Source: Paraburkholderia sediminicola (GTDB taxonomy: Bacteria; Pseudomonadota; Gammaproteobacteria; Burkholderiales; Burkholderiaceae). Taken from it: a DNA stretch of 64,000 nt. Positions 9,217-17,562 of this stretch are shown here, one piece after another (within the stretch, counting starts at the first letter, position 1; every line of letters starts with the position of its first letter). The notes under the pieces are model-generated. The model made no database searches, was not told where the DNA came from, and saw only the letters and a program-made list of their open reading frames with translations. Location of the stretch: assembly GCF_902859805.1 (NCBI RefSeq), contig NZ_CADIKC010000004.1:496001-560000 (forward strand), written 5' to 3'. Made by a program: the position numbers and the translations under genes.

Positions 9217-9230
9217 TCGCTGATCAGCGA
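9217..9230. promoter_or_regulatory. Perfect 14-bp palindrome TCGCTGATCAGCGA
   Basis: A perfect dyad 45 bp beyond the stop codon of the DeoR gene, with no adjacent T-run in either direction. It could be a regulator site or a transcript-end hairpin. The function is not determined. Confidence 0.35.
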
Positions 9231-9274
9231 TAGCCGCTATTTTGTCGCGAGCGTACTTGCTAAAACGTATTTCA

Positions 9275-10030
9275 TTAAGCACGCAGGATCGTGATCCCCA
9301 ATGCTTCGAACGGCTTGGTCAGCATCTCTGGCGTGTTCCGCTCGACGACGATCGTGCTGGCCGCCGACACGTCCGCGATCTTGTACGCCGACGCCGCATT
9401 GAGTTTCTCCGCCGACGCCAGCACCACCGTTTCCGCGGCACGCTCCACGAGCGCGCGCTTCACGTAAGCCTCCTCCATATCGCCGGTGCTCAGGCCCGCT
9501 TGCGGATGCACACCCGTGACGCCCATGAAATAGAAGTCGGCGCGAATGTGACTGAGTGATTCGATGGCCGCTGCGCCCACGTTGACCATTGAATGCCGAA
9601 ACAGACGCCCACCGATCATGATGACCTCGAGCTCCGCATGCTCCGCCAGTTCGACGGCGACGCTCGGGCTGTGCGTGACGATCGTCGCCCGCAAGTCGCG
9701 CGGCAGGTGACGCGCCAGTTGCACAGCCGTCGTGCCGCCGTCGATGAACGCAATCTGCCCGCGCGTGATCATGCCCGCCGCCGCCCGGCCGATCTCCGCT
9801 TTCGACGCCGATTCGATGCGCTCGCGCCCGGCAAAGTCCACCGCCGCCGGCGACGCCGGCAAGGCGCCGCCGTGTACGCGCTGAAGCTGCCCCTCGGCGG
9901 CGAGCTCGCGCAGATCGCGGCGGATGGTGTCCTCCGAGACGTCGAACTCGACGCTCAAGGTCCTGGCGATCACCTGCCCATCGCGCTTAAGCGCTTCAAG
10001 GATCAACTGTTTTCTTTGCGATGTGAGCAT
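9275..10030 (-). CDS. DeoR/GlpR-family transcriptional regulator
   Basis: 251 residues starting at MLTSQRKQ. An N-terminal winged helix-turn-helix spans residues 1-57, with the family signature DVSEDTIRRDL and the QRVHGGA segment after it. The C-terminal sensor domain (about 75-235) keeps the sugar-phosphate-binding pattern IDGGTTAVQLA. DeoR-family proteins usually repress sugar or nucleoside catabolism genes and are released by a phosphorylated sugar. The nearest targets are its own promoter and the divergent nudK-like gene; direct repeats sit in its 5' region. An in-frame upstream start would place those repeats inside the gene, so the short start is preferred. Confidence 0.9.
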   Translation of the reverse strand: MLTSQRKQLILEALKRDGQVIARTLSVEFDVSEDTIRRDLRELAAEGQLQRVHGGALPASPAAVDFAGRERIESASKAEIGRAAAGMITRGQIAFIDGGTTAVQLARHLPRDLRATIVTHSPSVAVELAEHAELEVIMIGGRLFRHSMVNVGAAAIESLSHIRADFYFMGVTGVHPQAGLSTGDMEEAYVKRALVERAAETVVLASAEKLNAASAYKIADVSAASTIVVERNTPEMLTKPFEALGITILRA

Positions 10031-10057
10031 GGTGGCCGTCCGAAAGCATTTCGCCAG

Positions 10058-10100
10058 TTTGCACGAAATTTCTTGTTTTTGCACGATATTGCACGATACC
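10058..10100. promoter_or_regulatory. Three phased TTGCACGA direct repeats, candidate DeoR operator
   Basis: TTGCACGA occurs at 10059-10066, 10079-10086 and 10089-10096. The steps are 20 and 10 bp, so all copies face the same side of the helix. They lie 29-66 bp upstream of the DeoR start and 66-103 bp upstream of the divergent Nudix gene. DeoR-family repressors commonly bind tandem direct repeats of about 10 bp, so autoregulation and co-regulation are inferred. Confidence 0.6.
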
Positions 10101-10161
10101 ATGAATCGCATGCGGTGCAGACCGCGCTTCCCAATGGAACAAATGGAACAGGATGCGAGCC

Positions 10162-10749
10162 ATGAACGAAATCGCCGGACGGGTGCGGATCATCGACGTG
10201 AAAGTGCTATCGGACGACTGGTACGTGCTGAAGAAAACCACCTTCGACTATCAACGAGCGGATGGCAACTGGCAACGCCAGAGCCGCGAAACCTACGATC
10301 GCGGCAACGGCGCAACGCTATTGCTATACGACCCGCGCCGCCGCACGGTGGTGCTGACGCGGCAATTCCGTCTGCCGGCGTTCGTCAACGGTCATCACGG
10401 CATGCTGATCGAGGCGCCGGCGGGTCTGCTGGAGACAGCCTCGCCCGAAGAACGGATTCGCGCCGAAGTTGAAGAGGAAACCGGCTACCGCGTACACGAC
10501 GTGCGCAAGGTATTCGAAGCCTTTATGAGCCCGGGTTCGGTGACGGAAAAGCTGCACTTTTTTGTCGCTGAATATGATGCGGTGGCGAAGGTCGGCGCGG
10601 GCGGCGGTATTGCCGACGAAGGCGAAGATATCGAGGTGCTGGAGCTGCCGGTGAACGAAGCGCTCGCGATGGTCGAGCGCGGCGAAATCGTCGACGGGAA
10701 GACGATCATGCTGTTGCAGTACGCAAAGTTGAATCTGTTCGGCGGGTAA
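10162..10749 (+). CDS. nudK: NudK-type Nudix hydrolase (GDP-mannose pyrophosphatase family)
   Basis: 195 residues from the ATG at 10162; an AGG nine bases upstream favours it over the ATG at 10153. The sequence follows E. coli NudK closely: YDRGNGATLLLY (46-56), RQFRLPAFVNG (68-77), a Nudix box at about 88-109 ending EVEEETGY, then MSPGSVTE and the EGEDIEVLELP segment. NudK splits GDP-mannose and related nucleotide sugars. Related ADP-ribose pyrophosphatases share the fold, so the substrate is probable rather than shown. It is divergent from the DeoR-type regulator gene. Confidence 0.85.
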   Translation: MNEIAGRVRIIDVKVLSDDWYVLKKTTFDYQRADGNWQRQSRETYDRGNGATLLLYDPRRRTVVLTRQFRLPAFVNGHHGMLIEAPAGLLETASPEERIRAEVEEETGYRVHDVRKVFEAFMSPGSVTEKLHFFVAEYDAVAKVGAGGGIADEGEDIEVLELPVNEALAMVERGEIVDGKTIMLLQYAKLNLFGG

Positions 10750-11070
10750 GTGTCGGCTCGCGCGTCGTCCGGCGAGATCGCCAGCGGCGCGCATGGCCAC
10801 TGACGCGCAATGTGGCGAGCGCCCCGCTCCCGCTACGGCCGTTCTCTCCGCGGCCTTGCCACAAGCCGCGGCATTTCAGATTGATCCCACGCGACTTTGG
10901 GAAACGGACGATATGCCGACGAACGTCAAGAAAATATCCTTACGGGTCCCTTTAAAGCCTACCTGCCTCGCGCTCGCCGCGAGGCCAGTCTTTAAACGGG
11001 CAAACCATTTCCGTCAGTATATTTTTTACTTCGTCAGCTTCAAAAAGCCGGCGAATGCTTTGAGGTTTAA
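10750..11070. other. Intergenic region, A/T-rich toward its right end
   Basis: 321 bp with no supported gene. The last about 120 bases, especially around 11020-11070, are clearly richer in A/T and probably contain the promoter of the following small gene. Confidence 0.4.
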
Positions 11071-11400
11071 GTGGATTCTCTTAATTCAGCGAACAGATTC
11101 ATGGGTGGTTTCTTTTTCGGCGCCCTGATCGCTGCAGTCGTAATGGTATTGCTGTGCAATGCCGGTGAATTTTCGCCGTTTATCGCAAAACTGCATGCTT
11201 TGGAGCAGGTCATCCTGACCGCGCTCATTTCGATCGTTGTCGTCGATGCAAAACCATTGGCTTATAAGACCGTCTGGCGTGAACGCCGCTGCAGCTTCGT
11301 ACTCGATGAAGATCTCACCGCGACTATTCGCGGCAGAACCTTCGGCATTCCCGCCGGCGTGGTAGTGGGGATTCTGATTCAGAACTACGTGATGAATTGA
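11071..11400 (+). CDS. Small hypothetical membrane protein
   Basis: 109 residues from a GTG codon with GAGG five bases upstream. Two or three hydrophobic segments are visible: residues 11-30, about 44-60 and a C-terminal one at about 91-105. Between the last two lies a charged stretch (KTVWRERRCSFVLDED) that would be cytosolic or periplasmic. I do not recognise the family. Base composition is lower in GC than in the neighbours, which may mean recent acquisition or simply a poorly expressed small gene. Confidence 0.5.
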   Translation: MDSLNSANRFMGGFFFGALIAAVVMVLLCNAGEFSPFIAKLHALEQVILTALISIVVVDAKPLAYKTVWRERRCSFVLDEDLTATIRGRTFGIPAGVVVGILIQNYVMN

Positions 11401-11482
11401 TCTTCCTTCATGCGAGAAAGCGATATCCATCACACCGGGCACTACAGTCATCATTCAGCCCACTGCCGGCACGCCCTGCCCC

Positions 11483-12655
11483 CTAGAACTTATGCCGTAT
11501 CGCCGCACGCACCACCACCTGCTTCGACGTCGATGACGGCGACTGCGTGCCGGGTGTAAAGGCATCGTCCAGGATCGAATAGGTAGCGTCGCCGGTTACC
11601 TGCTGGTATTCACCCTGAATGTACACATCGGTGCGCTTGGACAGGTTGTAGTCCGCCATCAGGCCGAACGAATGAATCTTCGGCTTCACGCCGCCGCTCG
11701 ATGCGTCATAAGTCTCCATCGTGTACACGTACTGCGCGCCGACGAACAGCATCGGCGAAATCTGATACTTGCCGTTCACCTCGAAGTTCTGATACTTCAG
11801 CGAGTTCAACAACACGCCCGGCTGCACGAGCGGCGTCACGCCAAGATAGCCGTTGCCGGTCGGGTCCAGATAATTCGAGTTGGTGTACACGAAGCCGGCC
11901 GTGGCCGGGCCGAAGGTATAAGTGATGCCGCCGCCGAACACGCGCATGCGGGCGGCGATGAAGCTGGCGTCGTTCGCGGTGATCGCGCCGTTTGAGCCGT
12001 TGCCGGGGTTGTCGGCCTGCAGATAGGCCGCGGCCACCAGCAATCCGCCGTAGATGTACTGGCCGCCAAAACTGTACGCGCGATTGTTGGCGAAGCCGGT
12101 GTCGTTGCTGAAGCTGTAGACGCCGCCGAACTGGAAGCCCGAGATCGACGGACTGGTGTACTTGACGCTGTTGTCGAGACGGAACGAGTTGTCGGTGTTG
12201 TCGTTATCGTACGGGTGCGAGAACAGTGAGCCGGCCCAGTTGCCGTTGGCCGTGGTCTGCGCGAGGAAGTCGACCACAGAGTCGTACTGGCGACCGAACG
12301 TCAAGGTGCCGTATGGCTCCGAGCTCAGACCGACAAACGCCTGGCGGCCGAACATCCGGCCGCCCTGATTAAGCCGCCCGGAGCTGACGTCGAAGCCGTT
12401 TTCCAGCTGGAAGATTGCCTTCAGGCCGCCGCCCAGTTCCTCGGCGCCCTTCAAACCCCAGCGGCTGCCTTGCGCATAGCCACTCGCGAGTTCATAGACA
12501 TGGCCGCGGCCGACATTGTTGGTGTAGTTGATGCCTTCATCGAGCACGCCGTACAGCGTCACGCTCGTCTGGGCAAAGGCAGGCAGGGAGAAAATCGCTA
12601 ACGAAGTGGCGGACAAAGCAGTGGAGACAGCCAGCGCGAACACTTGCTTGTTCAT
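11483..12655 (-). CDS. Outer-membrane porin, OmpC/Gram-negative porin family
   Basis: 390 residues. It has a cleavable signal ending AFA before QTSVTLYG, the classic first strand of beta-proteobacterial trimeric porins. The protein ends in RHKF with the C-terminal Phe needed for BAM-dependent insertion. Repeating amphipathic strands include the pattern GRQAFVGLSSEPYGTLTFGR at about 103-122, followed by a long loop that would constrict the pore. The start has GGGAG a few bases upstream. It is monocistronic with a long upstream region, typical for regulated porins. General diffusion of small hydrophilic solutes is the expected role; substrate preference cannot be read. Confidence 0.93.
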   Translation of the reverse strand: MNKQVFALAVSTALSATSLAIFSLPAFAQTSVTLYGVLDEGINYTNNVGRGHVYELASGYAQGSRWGLKGAEELGGGLKAIFQLENGFDVSSGRLNQGGRMFGRQAFVGLSSEPYGTLTFGRQYDSVVDFLAQTTANGNWAGSLFSHPYDNDNTDNSFRLDNSVKYTSPSISGFQFGGVYSFSNDTGFANNRAYSFGGQYIYGGLLVAAAYLQADNPGNGSNGAITANDASFIAARMRVFGGGITYTFGPATAGFVYTNSNYLDPTGNGYLGVTPLVQPGVLLNSLKYQNFEVNGKYQISPMLFVGAQYVYTMETYDASSGGVKPKIHSFGLMADYNLSKRTDVYIQGEYQQVTGDATYSILDDAFTPGTQSPSSTSKQVVVRAAIRHKF

Positions 12656-13200
12656 GAAGATCTCCCTGAGCTCGAGTAATGGGACAACTCGATCCGACCG
12701 CTTTCTTATTCACGCTTCTCGAGGCGTTTGGCGACCCCGACGCGCTTTGAAGAAATCCTCACACGCCGTTACGTCGCCGTCCATCAGGTGTCGCGCGCAT
12801 ATCTCAAAACGTTGCGAAATCTCCACTGCTTAGGGCGGCCCCTTCTTTCGCGACGCTTATTCAGGTAAACGGCGCGGCGGCGCCGGGACTTAAGCTGGCT
12901 GCCGCATTAGCCGCGCCGGCCTTGCGCGTTTCGAAGCGGTTTTGTCATGGAAGGAAATATAATCGAAAGCTTTTGCGGCGCTGCAGCGGAACTCTACGCC
13001 CTCAAACGGGTCATTTTTACTGGCCTCTGCGCCGCGCCTCGCATGGCCGGTGCAAGCGGCTACGCGGCGGCTCGGCCCACGGATTGCGCATCCGCGGGCG
13101 GCCCGGCTCCGCCACCTAATCCAATTTCAAAAAGCTTTGTGAGACGCCTGCTGCGCTGAACTAGCGCGCCGTCGCACGGGGCTGCTTTTGGCACCACACA
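12656..13200. other. Divergent promoter region between porin and OpgC-like gene
   Basis: 545 bp without a supported gene. It must contain the porin promoter (minus strand) and that of the OpgC-like gene (plus strand). Short open frames here have no ribosome sites. I saw no strong repeat or hairpin. Confidence 0.4.
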
Positions 13201-14310
13201 ATGCAAAAGTCGCAATCCCGCTTGATCGAGCTCGATTTTTTCCGCGGGCTGGTCCTCCTGATCATCGTCGTCGATCACATCGGCGGCAGCATTCTGTCGC
13301 GCGTCACGCTGCACGCTTATGCGCTGTGCGATGCGGCTGAAGTCTTCGTGTTCCTCGGCGGCTTCGCCACCGCAACGGCCTACGCGGCGCTCGCCGAACG
13401 GCGTAACGAGGCGACCGCGCGCAGCCGCTTCCTGCGCCGCTCGCTCGAAATCTATCGCGCCTTCCTCATCACGGCCGGCCTGATGCTGCTGGTCAGCGCG
13501 GTGCTGAGCGCGTTCAGCATCGACGGCCCGAATCTCGCCACCACCGATCTCGACGATCTGATGGACACCCCCGTGGCCGCCCTGCGCGACATTCTGCTGT
13601 TCCGCCGCCAGCCCTATCTCGCTTCCGTGTTGCCGATGTACGCGTTCTTCGCGCTGCTGGTGCCGATGATCCTGCCACTCGCGCGCAGCAAGCCGTGGCT
13701 GCTGCTGGCCGGCAGCGTCGCGTTGTGGGCAGGCGCGCCGGCGATCGACGCTTACCTGCCCGCGGCGCCGGACATGCACTGGGATTTCAATCCGTTTGCC
13801 TGGCAATTGCTGTTCGTGCTCGGCGTGCTGGCACGTTGCCAGCCGGTTTATCAGCGGATCAGCGCGCACCGTCTCGGCTGGCTGGTCAGCGTGCTGGCGT
13901 TCGCCGTGGTCGCCGCCGCGGCCTACTACAAGCTCTTTATCGAACGCGAGCCGCTCGATGCCAGCTTTAAGCAAAATCTCTCCTATCTGCGCGCGGTCAA
14001 TTTTCTGGCGATTGCCTGGCTCGTCGCGAACCTGATCCAGCTCGGCTGGGCCAGGAAGCTCGCTCAATGGATGCCATGGGTCGGGATGATCGGGCGCAAA
14101 GGGCTGCTGTGCTTTATCGCGGGCGCCGTGATTTCGCTGGTCGTCGATTCGGTGCTGTATGCGGCGACCGACGGCTATCTGAACTATCCGCTCGGGCTGA
14201 TAGCGGATGCATGTGCGGTCGGCGCGCTGTTCGCCGTCGCCAGAGCGTCCGAACCACTCAAGCGCTTCGTGACGCACCTCTGGAGCTTGCGTCTCGGAAC
14301 GTCGCCCTGA
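13201..14310 (+). CDS. OpgC-family multi-spanning membrane protein
   Basis: 369 residues with about ten hydrophobic helices. The opening ELDFFRGLVLLIIVVDHIGG (10-29) and the following AAEVFVFLGGFATATAY segment are characteristic of the OpgC/MdoC domain. E. coli OpgC is the membrane protein that adds succinyl groups to osmoregulated periplasmic glucans. Many Burkholderia carry stand-alone OpgC-domain proteins without opgGH beside them, as here, so the acceptor may be another envelope polymer. The esterase gene follows 190 bp downstream on the same strand and might act on the same or a related acylated product, but that link is speculative. Confidence 0.85.
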   Translation: MQKSQSRLIELDFFRGLVLLIIVVDHIGGSILSRVTLHAYALCDAAEVFVFLGGFATATAYAALAERRNEATARSRFLRRSLEIYRAFLITAGLMLLVSAVLSAFSIDGPNLATTDLDDLMDTPVAALRDILLFRRQPYLASVLPMYAFFALLVPMILPLARSKPWLLLAGSVALWAGAPAIDAYLPAAPDMHWDFNPFAWQLLFVLGVLARCQPVYQRISAHRLGWLVSVLAFAVVAAAAYYKLFIEREPLDASFKQNLSYLRAVNFLAIAWLVANLIQLGWARKLAQWMPWVGMIGRKGLLCFIAGAVISLVVDSVLYAATDGYLNYPLGLIADACAVGALFAVARASEPLKRFVTHLWSLRLGTSP

Positions 14311-14500
14311 GCGAGCGGCGTGCCCATGCGCGCGCGAGCTTTTGCTGTGCTACCGCTTGCTGTTTGCCGCTTGCGTGCCAGACGAATTACCGCACAACTA
14401 CCGCAGCGCCGCTAACCCGCTACCGCTTGCCAATTTTTCACCGCCGATCCTGATAGCATGACGGCCGCGCGCAATCTGCGCGGCGGCCTCTTACTCTGAC

Positions 14501-15361
14501 ATGCGTCTATTCCTACATTCCGCGCTCCTCGCGCTATGCGCCGCTGTCGGCGCGCCGGCGAGCGCCAGCACCGTCATCAGCCGAAGCTTCCATTCGGAAG
14601 CGCTCGGCCGCGACTGGGTGTACACGATCTATCTGCCTACCGGCTATCGCCACGACGCCGCACGCATTCCCGTGCTCTACCTCCTGCACGGCAACAACGG
14701 CGACGCCAACGACTGGCTCACGCAAGGCCACCTGCAAACCACCGCCGACGCACTGATCGAGCACAAGGAGATACCACCGGTCGCAATCGTAATGCCGCAG
14801 GGCGGCACAGACTGGTATGTCGATCGCAAGGAGAAGATGGAAACGGCCTTCTTCGGCGATTTGCTGCCCGAGATCGAAACGCGCTACGCGGTCGCGACGC
14901 AGCGTAGCGGGCGGATGATCGGCGGCGTTTCAATGGGCGGTTTCGGCGCGTTGCGCTATGCGATGACGCAACCCGAGCTGTTTTGCGGCGCGCTCCTGCT
15001 AAGCCCCGCGATCTATGCAAACGAGCCGCCGCTCGCTTCGGCGGCACGTCGCGTCGGCGTGTTCGGCGACCGGCAGTTCGATCCGCACGTCTGGCGCGCG
15101 CTCAACTATCCGGCGCAATGGGAGCGGTACATGAGCCAGCCGTATCGCCTGCCGATGTTCATCGCTGCCGGCGACGACGACCTGGTGATCCAGGCCGATG
15201 CGTCATCGCTTTACACGCACCTTCGGCTGGCGGGGAATCCGGCGGCGCTGCGCATCATCGACGGCGGTCACACCTGGGACGTCTGGAGCGCGCTGCTGCC
15301 TGCCGCGCTGAAATACACGCTGGGCTGCGTCAAACAGTCGGCGCGCGATCAGGACAAGTAA
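14501..15361 (+). CDS. Secreted esterase, alpha/beta hydrolase (esterase D / PF00756 type)
   Basis: 286 residues. The first about 22 form a signal peptide ending ASA. The catalytic serine is Ser144 in GGVSMGGFGALRYA, the histidine is His257 in DGGHTWDVW, and the acid is probably within DDD (225-227). The LLHGNNGDANDW segment supplies the oxyanion-hole region. This is the esterase D/antigen 85-like family of ester hydrolases and acyltransferases, exported to the periplasm or beyond. It lies downstream of the OpgC-like gene in the same direction. Confidence 0.87.
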   Translation: MRLFLHSALLALCAAVGAPASASTVISRSFHSEALGRDWVYTIYLPTGYRHDAARIPVLYLLHGNNGDANDWLTQGHLQTTADALIEHKEIPPVAIVMPQGGTDWYVDRKEKMETAFFGDLLPEIETRYAVATQRSGRMIGGVSMGGFGALRYAMTQPELFCGALLLSPAIYANEPPLASAARRVGVFGDRQFDPHVWRALNYPAQWERYMSQPYRLPMFIAAGDDDLVIQADASSLYTHLRLAGNPAALRIIDGGHTWDVWSALLPAALKYTLGCVKQSARDQDK

Positions 15362-15447
15362 CCGGGGAAAATAAGCCGGCAAATCAGCAATCCTGATTGC
15401 GGCGGAAAAGTGCGTGCAATCAAGCGTGTGCAAACAAGTGCATGCAA

Positions 15448-16542
15448 CTATTGCACGAGGTCAGTCCACAGCACCACCAGAACGGTCATGAGCGCGGGCC
15501 CGATGAAAAGGCCAAGCAAACCGAACGTCTCCGCGCCGCCGAGAATGCCGAATAGCACGAGCAGGAAAGGCAATCGCGTCGAGTTGCCGATCAGCACCGG
15601 CCGCACGAAATGTTCGGCGACAAACACCACAACCGAGCCGAACACGGCAAGCCCGATGGCCCCGGCCACCGAGCCTTGCGAGAACAGCCACAGGGCCGCG
15701 ACGCCGAACGTGAGCGGCGCGCAGAACGGCAGCATCGCGGCGATCGCCGTGACGAGCGCGAGCAGCGCGACGTGCGGCAAGCCGGTCACGAAATAGGCGA
15801 CGCCCAGCAGCACCCCTTCGCCGAGCCCGACCACCACCAGCCCCGACACCGTGCCGCGTACTGCCGCGGCCATGCGCGCGAGCAATTGCGCGCCGTCGTC
15901 GCCGAAGCCGCGCCGGGCGCCTTTCATCAACGAACCGGACAGACGCGGCCCCGCCTGAAAGATCACGAATAGTGTGACCAGCATGAACGCGAACACCATC
16001 AGGCCGTGCGCCGCGCGCGCGCCGAAATGGCGGCCGAGCGTCATCACCGTGGTGCTGTGCAAGCCCTTCATTGCCGCCGAATCGCGCAGCGGCTGAGCGA
16101 GATTGGCCTGCCACCATGCTGAAATCTGGTGCACGCCGAACGGCAAACGTGCGATGACGTCCGGCATCGGAATACCGTTTTCCTGCGCTGCCTTGAACCA
16201 CTCATTCATGTCATGGGCTTCGCGCAGCGCCTGGATAATGCCGATGCCGACCGGCAGCACCACCAGCAGCGCAATCGCAAGGGTCAGCACCGCGGCGATC
16301 AGCGTCGTGCGACCAGTGAACCAGCGGTAGCCTTCCACCTTTCGCAGAAGCGGCCAAAGCGCGATCGCGATGACGCCCGCCCAGGCCGCTACCGCAATGA
16401 AATCGCGCACGACCCACAGCGCCAGCAACACGAGGGCGACATACAGGACGAGTGAAGCCGCTTTCTGCTTTTTCAGGCAATCGGGCGGTGTCGGCGATTC
16501 GGGCAACGATTCGGGCTGCGATTCGGGGGGGCGTGAAATCAT
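15448..16542 (-). CDS. AI-2E family transporter / PerM-like permease
   Basis: 364 residues from the ATG giving MISRPPES; the upstream extension has no ribosome site. A Ser/Pro/Glu-rich cytoplasmic N-terminus of about 25 residues precedes seven to eight hydrophobic segments with the family layout: a helix pair, a soluble stretch (about 105-170) and a final helix block including LPFLLVLFGILGGAETFGLLG and FIGPALMTVLVV. Members include TqsA (autoinducer-2 exporter) and PerM-like proteins, some acting as sodium/proton exchangers. The substrate is undetermined. It is convergent with the esterase gene. Confidence 0.88.
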   Translation of the reverse strand: MISRPPESQPESLPESPTPPDCLKKQKAASLVLYVALVLLALWVVRDFIAVAAWAGVIAIALWPLLRKVEGYRWFTGRTTLIAAVLTLAIALLVVLPVGIGIIQALREAHDMNEWFKAAQENGIPMPDVIARLPFGVHQISAWWQANLAQPLRDSAAMKGLHSTTVMTLGRHFGARAAHGLMVFAFMLVTLFVIFQAGPRLSGSLMKGARRGFGDDGAQLLARMAAAVRGTVSGLVVVGLGEGVLLGVAYFVTGLPHVALLALVTAIAAMLPFCAPLTFGVAALWLFSQGSVAGAIGLAVFGSVVVFVAEHFVRPVLIGNSTRLPFLLVLFGILGGAETFGLLGLFIGPALMTVLVVLWTDLVQ

Positions 16543-16884
16543 GTGGGCTCTTGAGTTCTTGTGAATATGCGCGCGTGACGACCAGAAAAATCCAAACCCG
16601 CTACACTTGCGTCGCACGGTTGCTCATCAATAACCACATCTTAAAGGAAGCACCGGCGCCCTTCGCAGGCAGCATGCTCGTCGCACTGCGTACAACACTG
16701 CGTTGCAAAAATCCACGCTATCGCAAATTCACCGCGCATATCGCCCGCAAAGGCCCGCCGTTTCGGGCAAGCGTGAATGTCAAGTTTCATTGTTGCTGTT
16801 TGGGGAACAGTGTTTCAACCGCGACACAATGGCTATCTGCCGCGCGCGGGAATACATTCGGCACACCACACTACGGAGCCGACG
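16543..16884. other. Divergent intergenic region
   Basis: 342 bp between the AI-2E-type permease (minus strand) and the DUF3331 gene (plus strand). I saw no supported gene and no strong hairpin. Confidence 0.4.
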
Positions 16885-17172
16885 ATGATGACCTTAGAGT
16901 CCATCCCCCTTGACGGAACCAATGGCGTACGCATCGAAATTCTCGAGCGCTCCGACACCACGCTGGTGATCCGCTGGGTCGAACCGGGGCGCTGTCATTA
17001 CGGCGAGCAGCGTTGGCGGCGGCGCTCGGCGCATACATCGGGAACGTGCGCCGTGACGCGCCGCAAGATTCGCCGCGGCGACGCGGTGTTCAAACCGGCT
17101 GAACGGCCGGCGCCTTCGAATGCTTCTGCAATGATTTGCGCTGAGGTGTTGGGCGAACTGGTTGAAGCCTGA
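16885..17172 (+). CDS. DUF3331-domain protein
   Basis: 95 residues starting at MMTLESIP with GGAG six bases upstream. The pattern IEILERSDTTLVIRWVEPG, then CHYGEQRWR, SGTCAVTRRKIRRGDAVFKP and an ending around NASAMICAEVL is, as I remember it, the hallmark of DUF3331, a short family largely restricted to Burkholderiaceae with several copies per genome. Conserved cysteines in CHYGEQ and TCAVT suggest a small metal-binding or redox fold, but the role is unknown. The family supports the taxonomic assignment. Confidence 0.82.
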   Translation: MMTLESIPLDGTNGVRIEILERSDTTLVIRWVEPGRCHYGEQRWRRRSAHTSGTCAVTRRKIRRGDAVFKPAERPAPSNASAMICAEVLGELVEA

Positions 17173-17562
17173 AGTTTTTTGCTTTTACCCTTGCCTCGAC
17201 GACATGTGGCCGCCGTGATCTTTCGGCCCCGGCCGTCGTAGGCGCTCTTCACGATCTACTGGCGCAGGTCCTCCGCCGCGCTGTCCGTTTTTTCAGCCGC
17301 TCTCCCACACACCCGGCGCCCCTCTTCAACTTCAACTCACTGCCTGTAGTCATAACGGCTGCTGCGAAGGCCTCTGCCATTGGTCGGCAGCCACTCTGCA
17401 GTCCCGCCTCCAAAAGGCCGATTGCGGCCCTTGGCCACGTGCGTTAAGGTGATCTCCGTTGCGCCAGGTCACCACACCGGTCAGACGCGCAGCGTTAAAT
17501 GAATGCCCCGCATCCCATTCGAACGCGCCGCGGCCGTCTCGCGGCAAACGAGAGGCGACACC
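17173..17562. other. Upstream region of nrdJ, no riboswitch recognised
   Basis: 390 bp with no supported gene. Because the following enzyme needs B12, I looked for a cobalamin riboswitch B12 box and conserved core and found none. A short inverted element, GGCCGATTGCGGCC (17419-17432), is visible but is not a terminator. Confidence 0.4.

Larger units (their letters stand above)
8829..9274. other. Intergenic region upstream of the Mo-hydroxylase operon
   Basis: 446 bp without a gene, containing the promoter of the operon to its left and the downstream end of the DeoR gene to its right. The right half is much more A/T-rich and holds two palindromes, listed separately. Confidence 0.5.

Noticed and set aside
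17173..17562. Possible cobalamin riboswitch upstream of nrdJ
   Set aside because: No B12-box-like sequence or conserved core was found in the leader.
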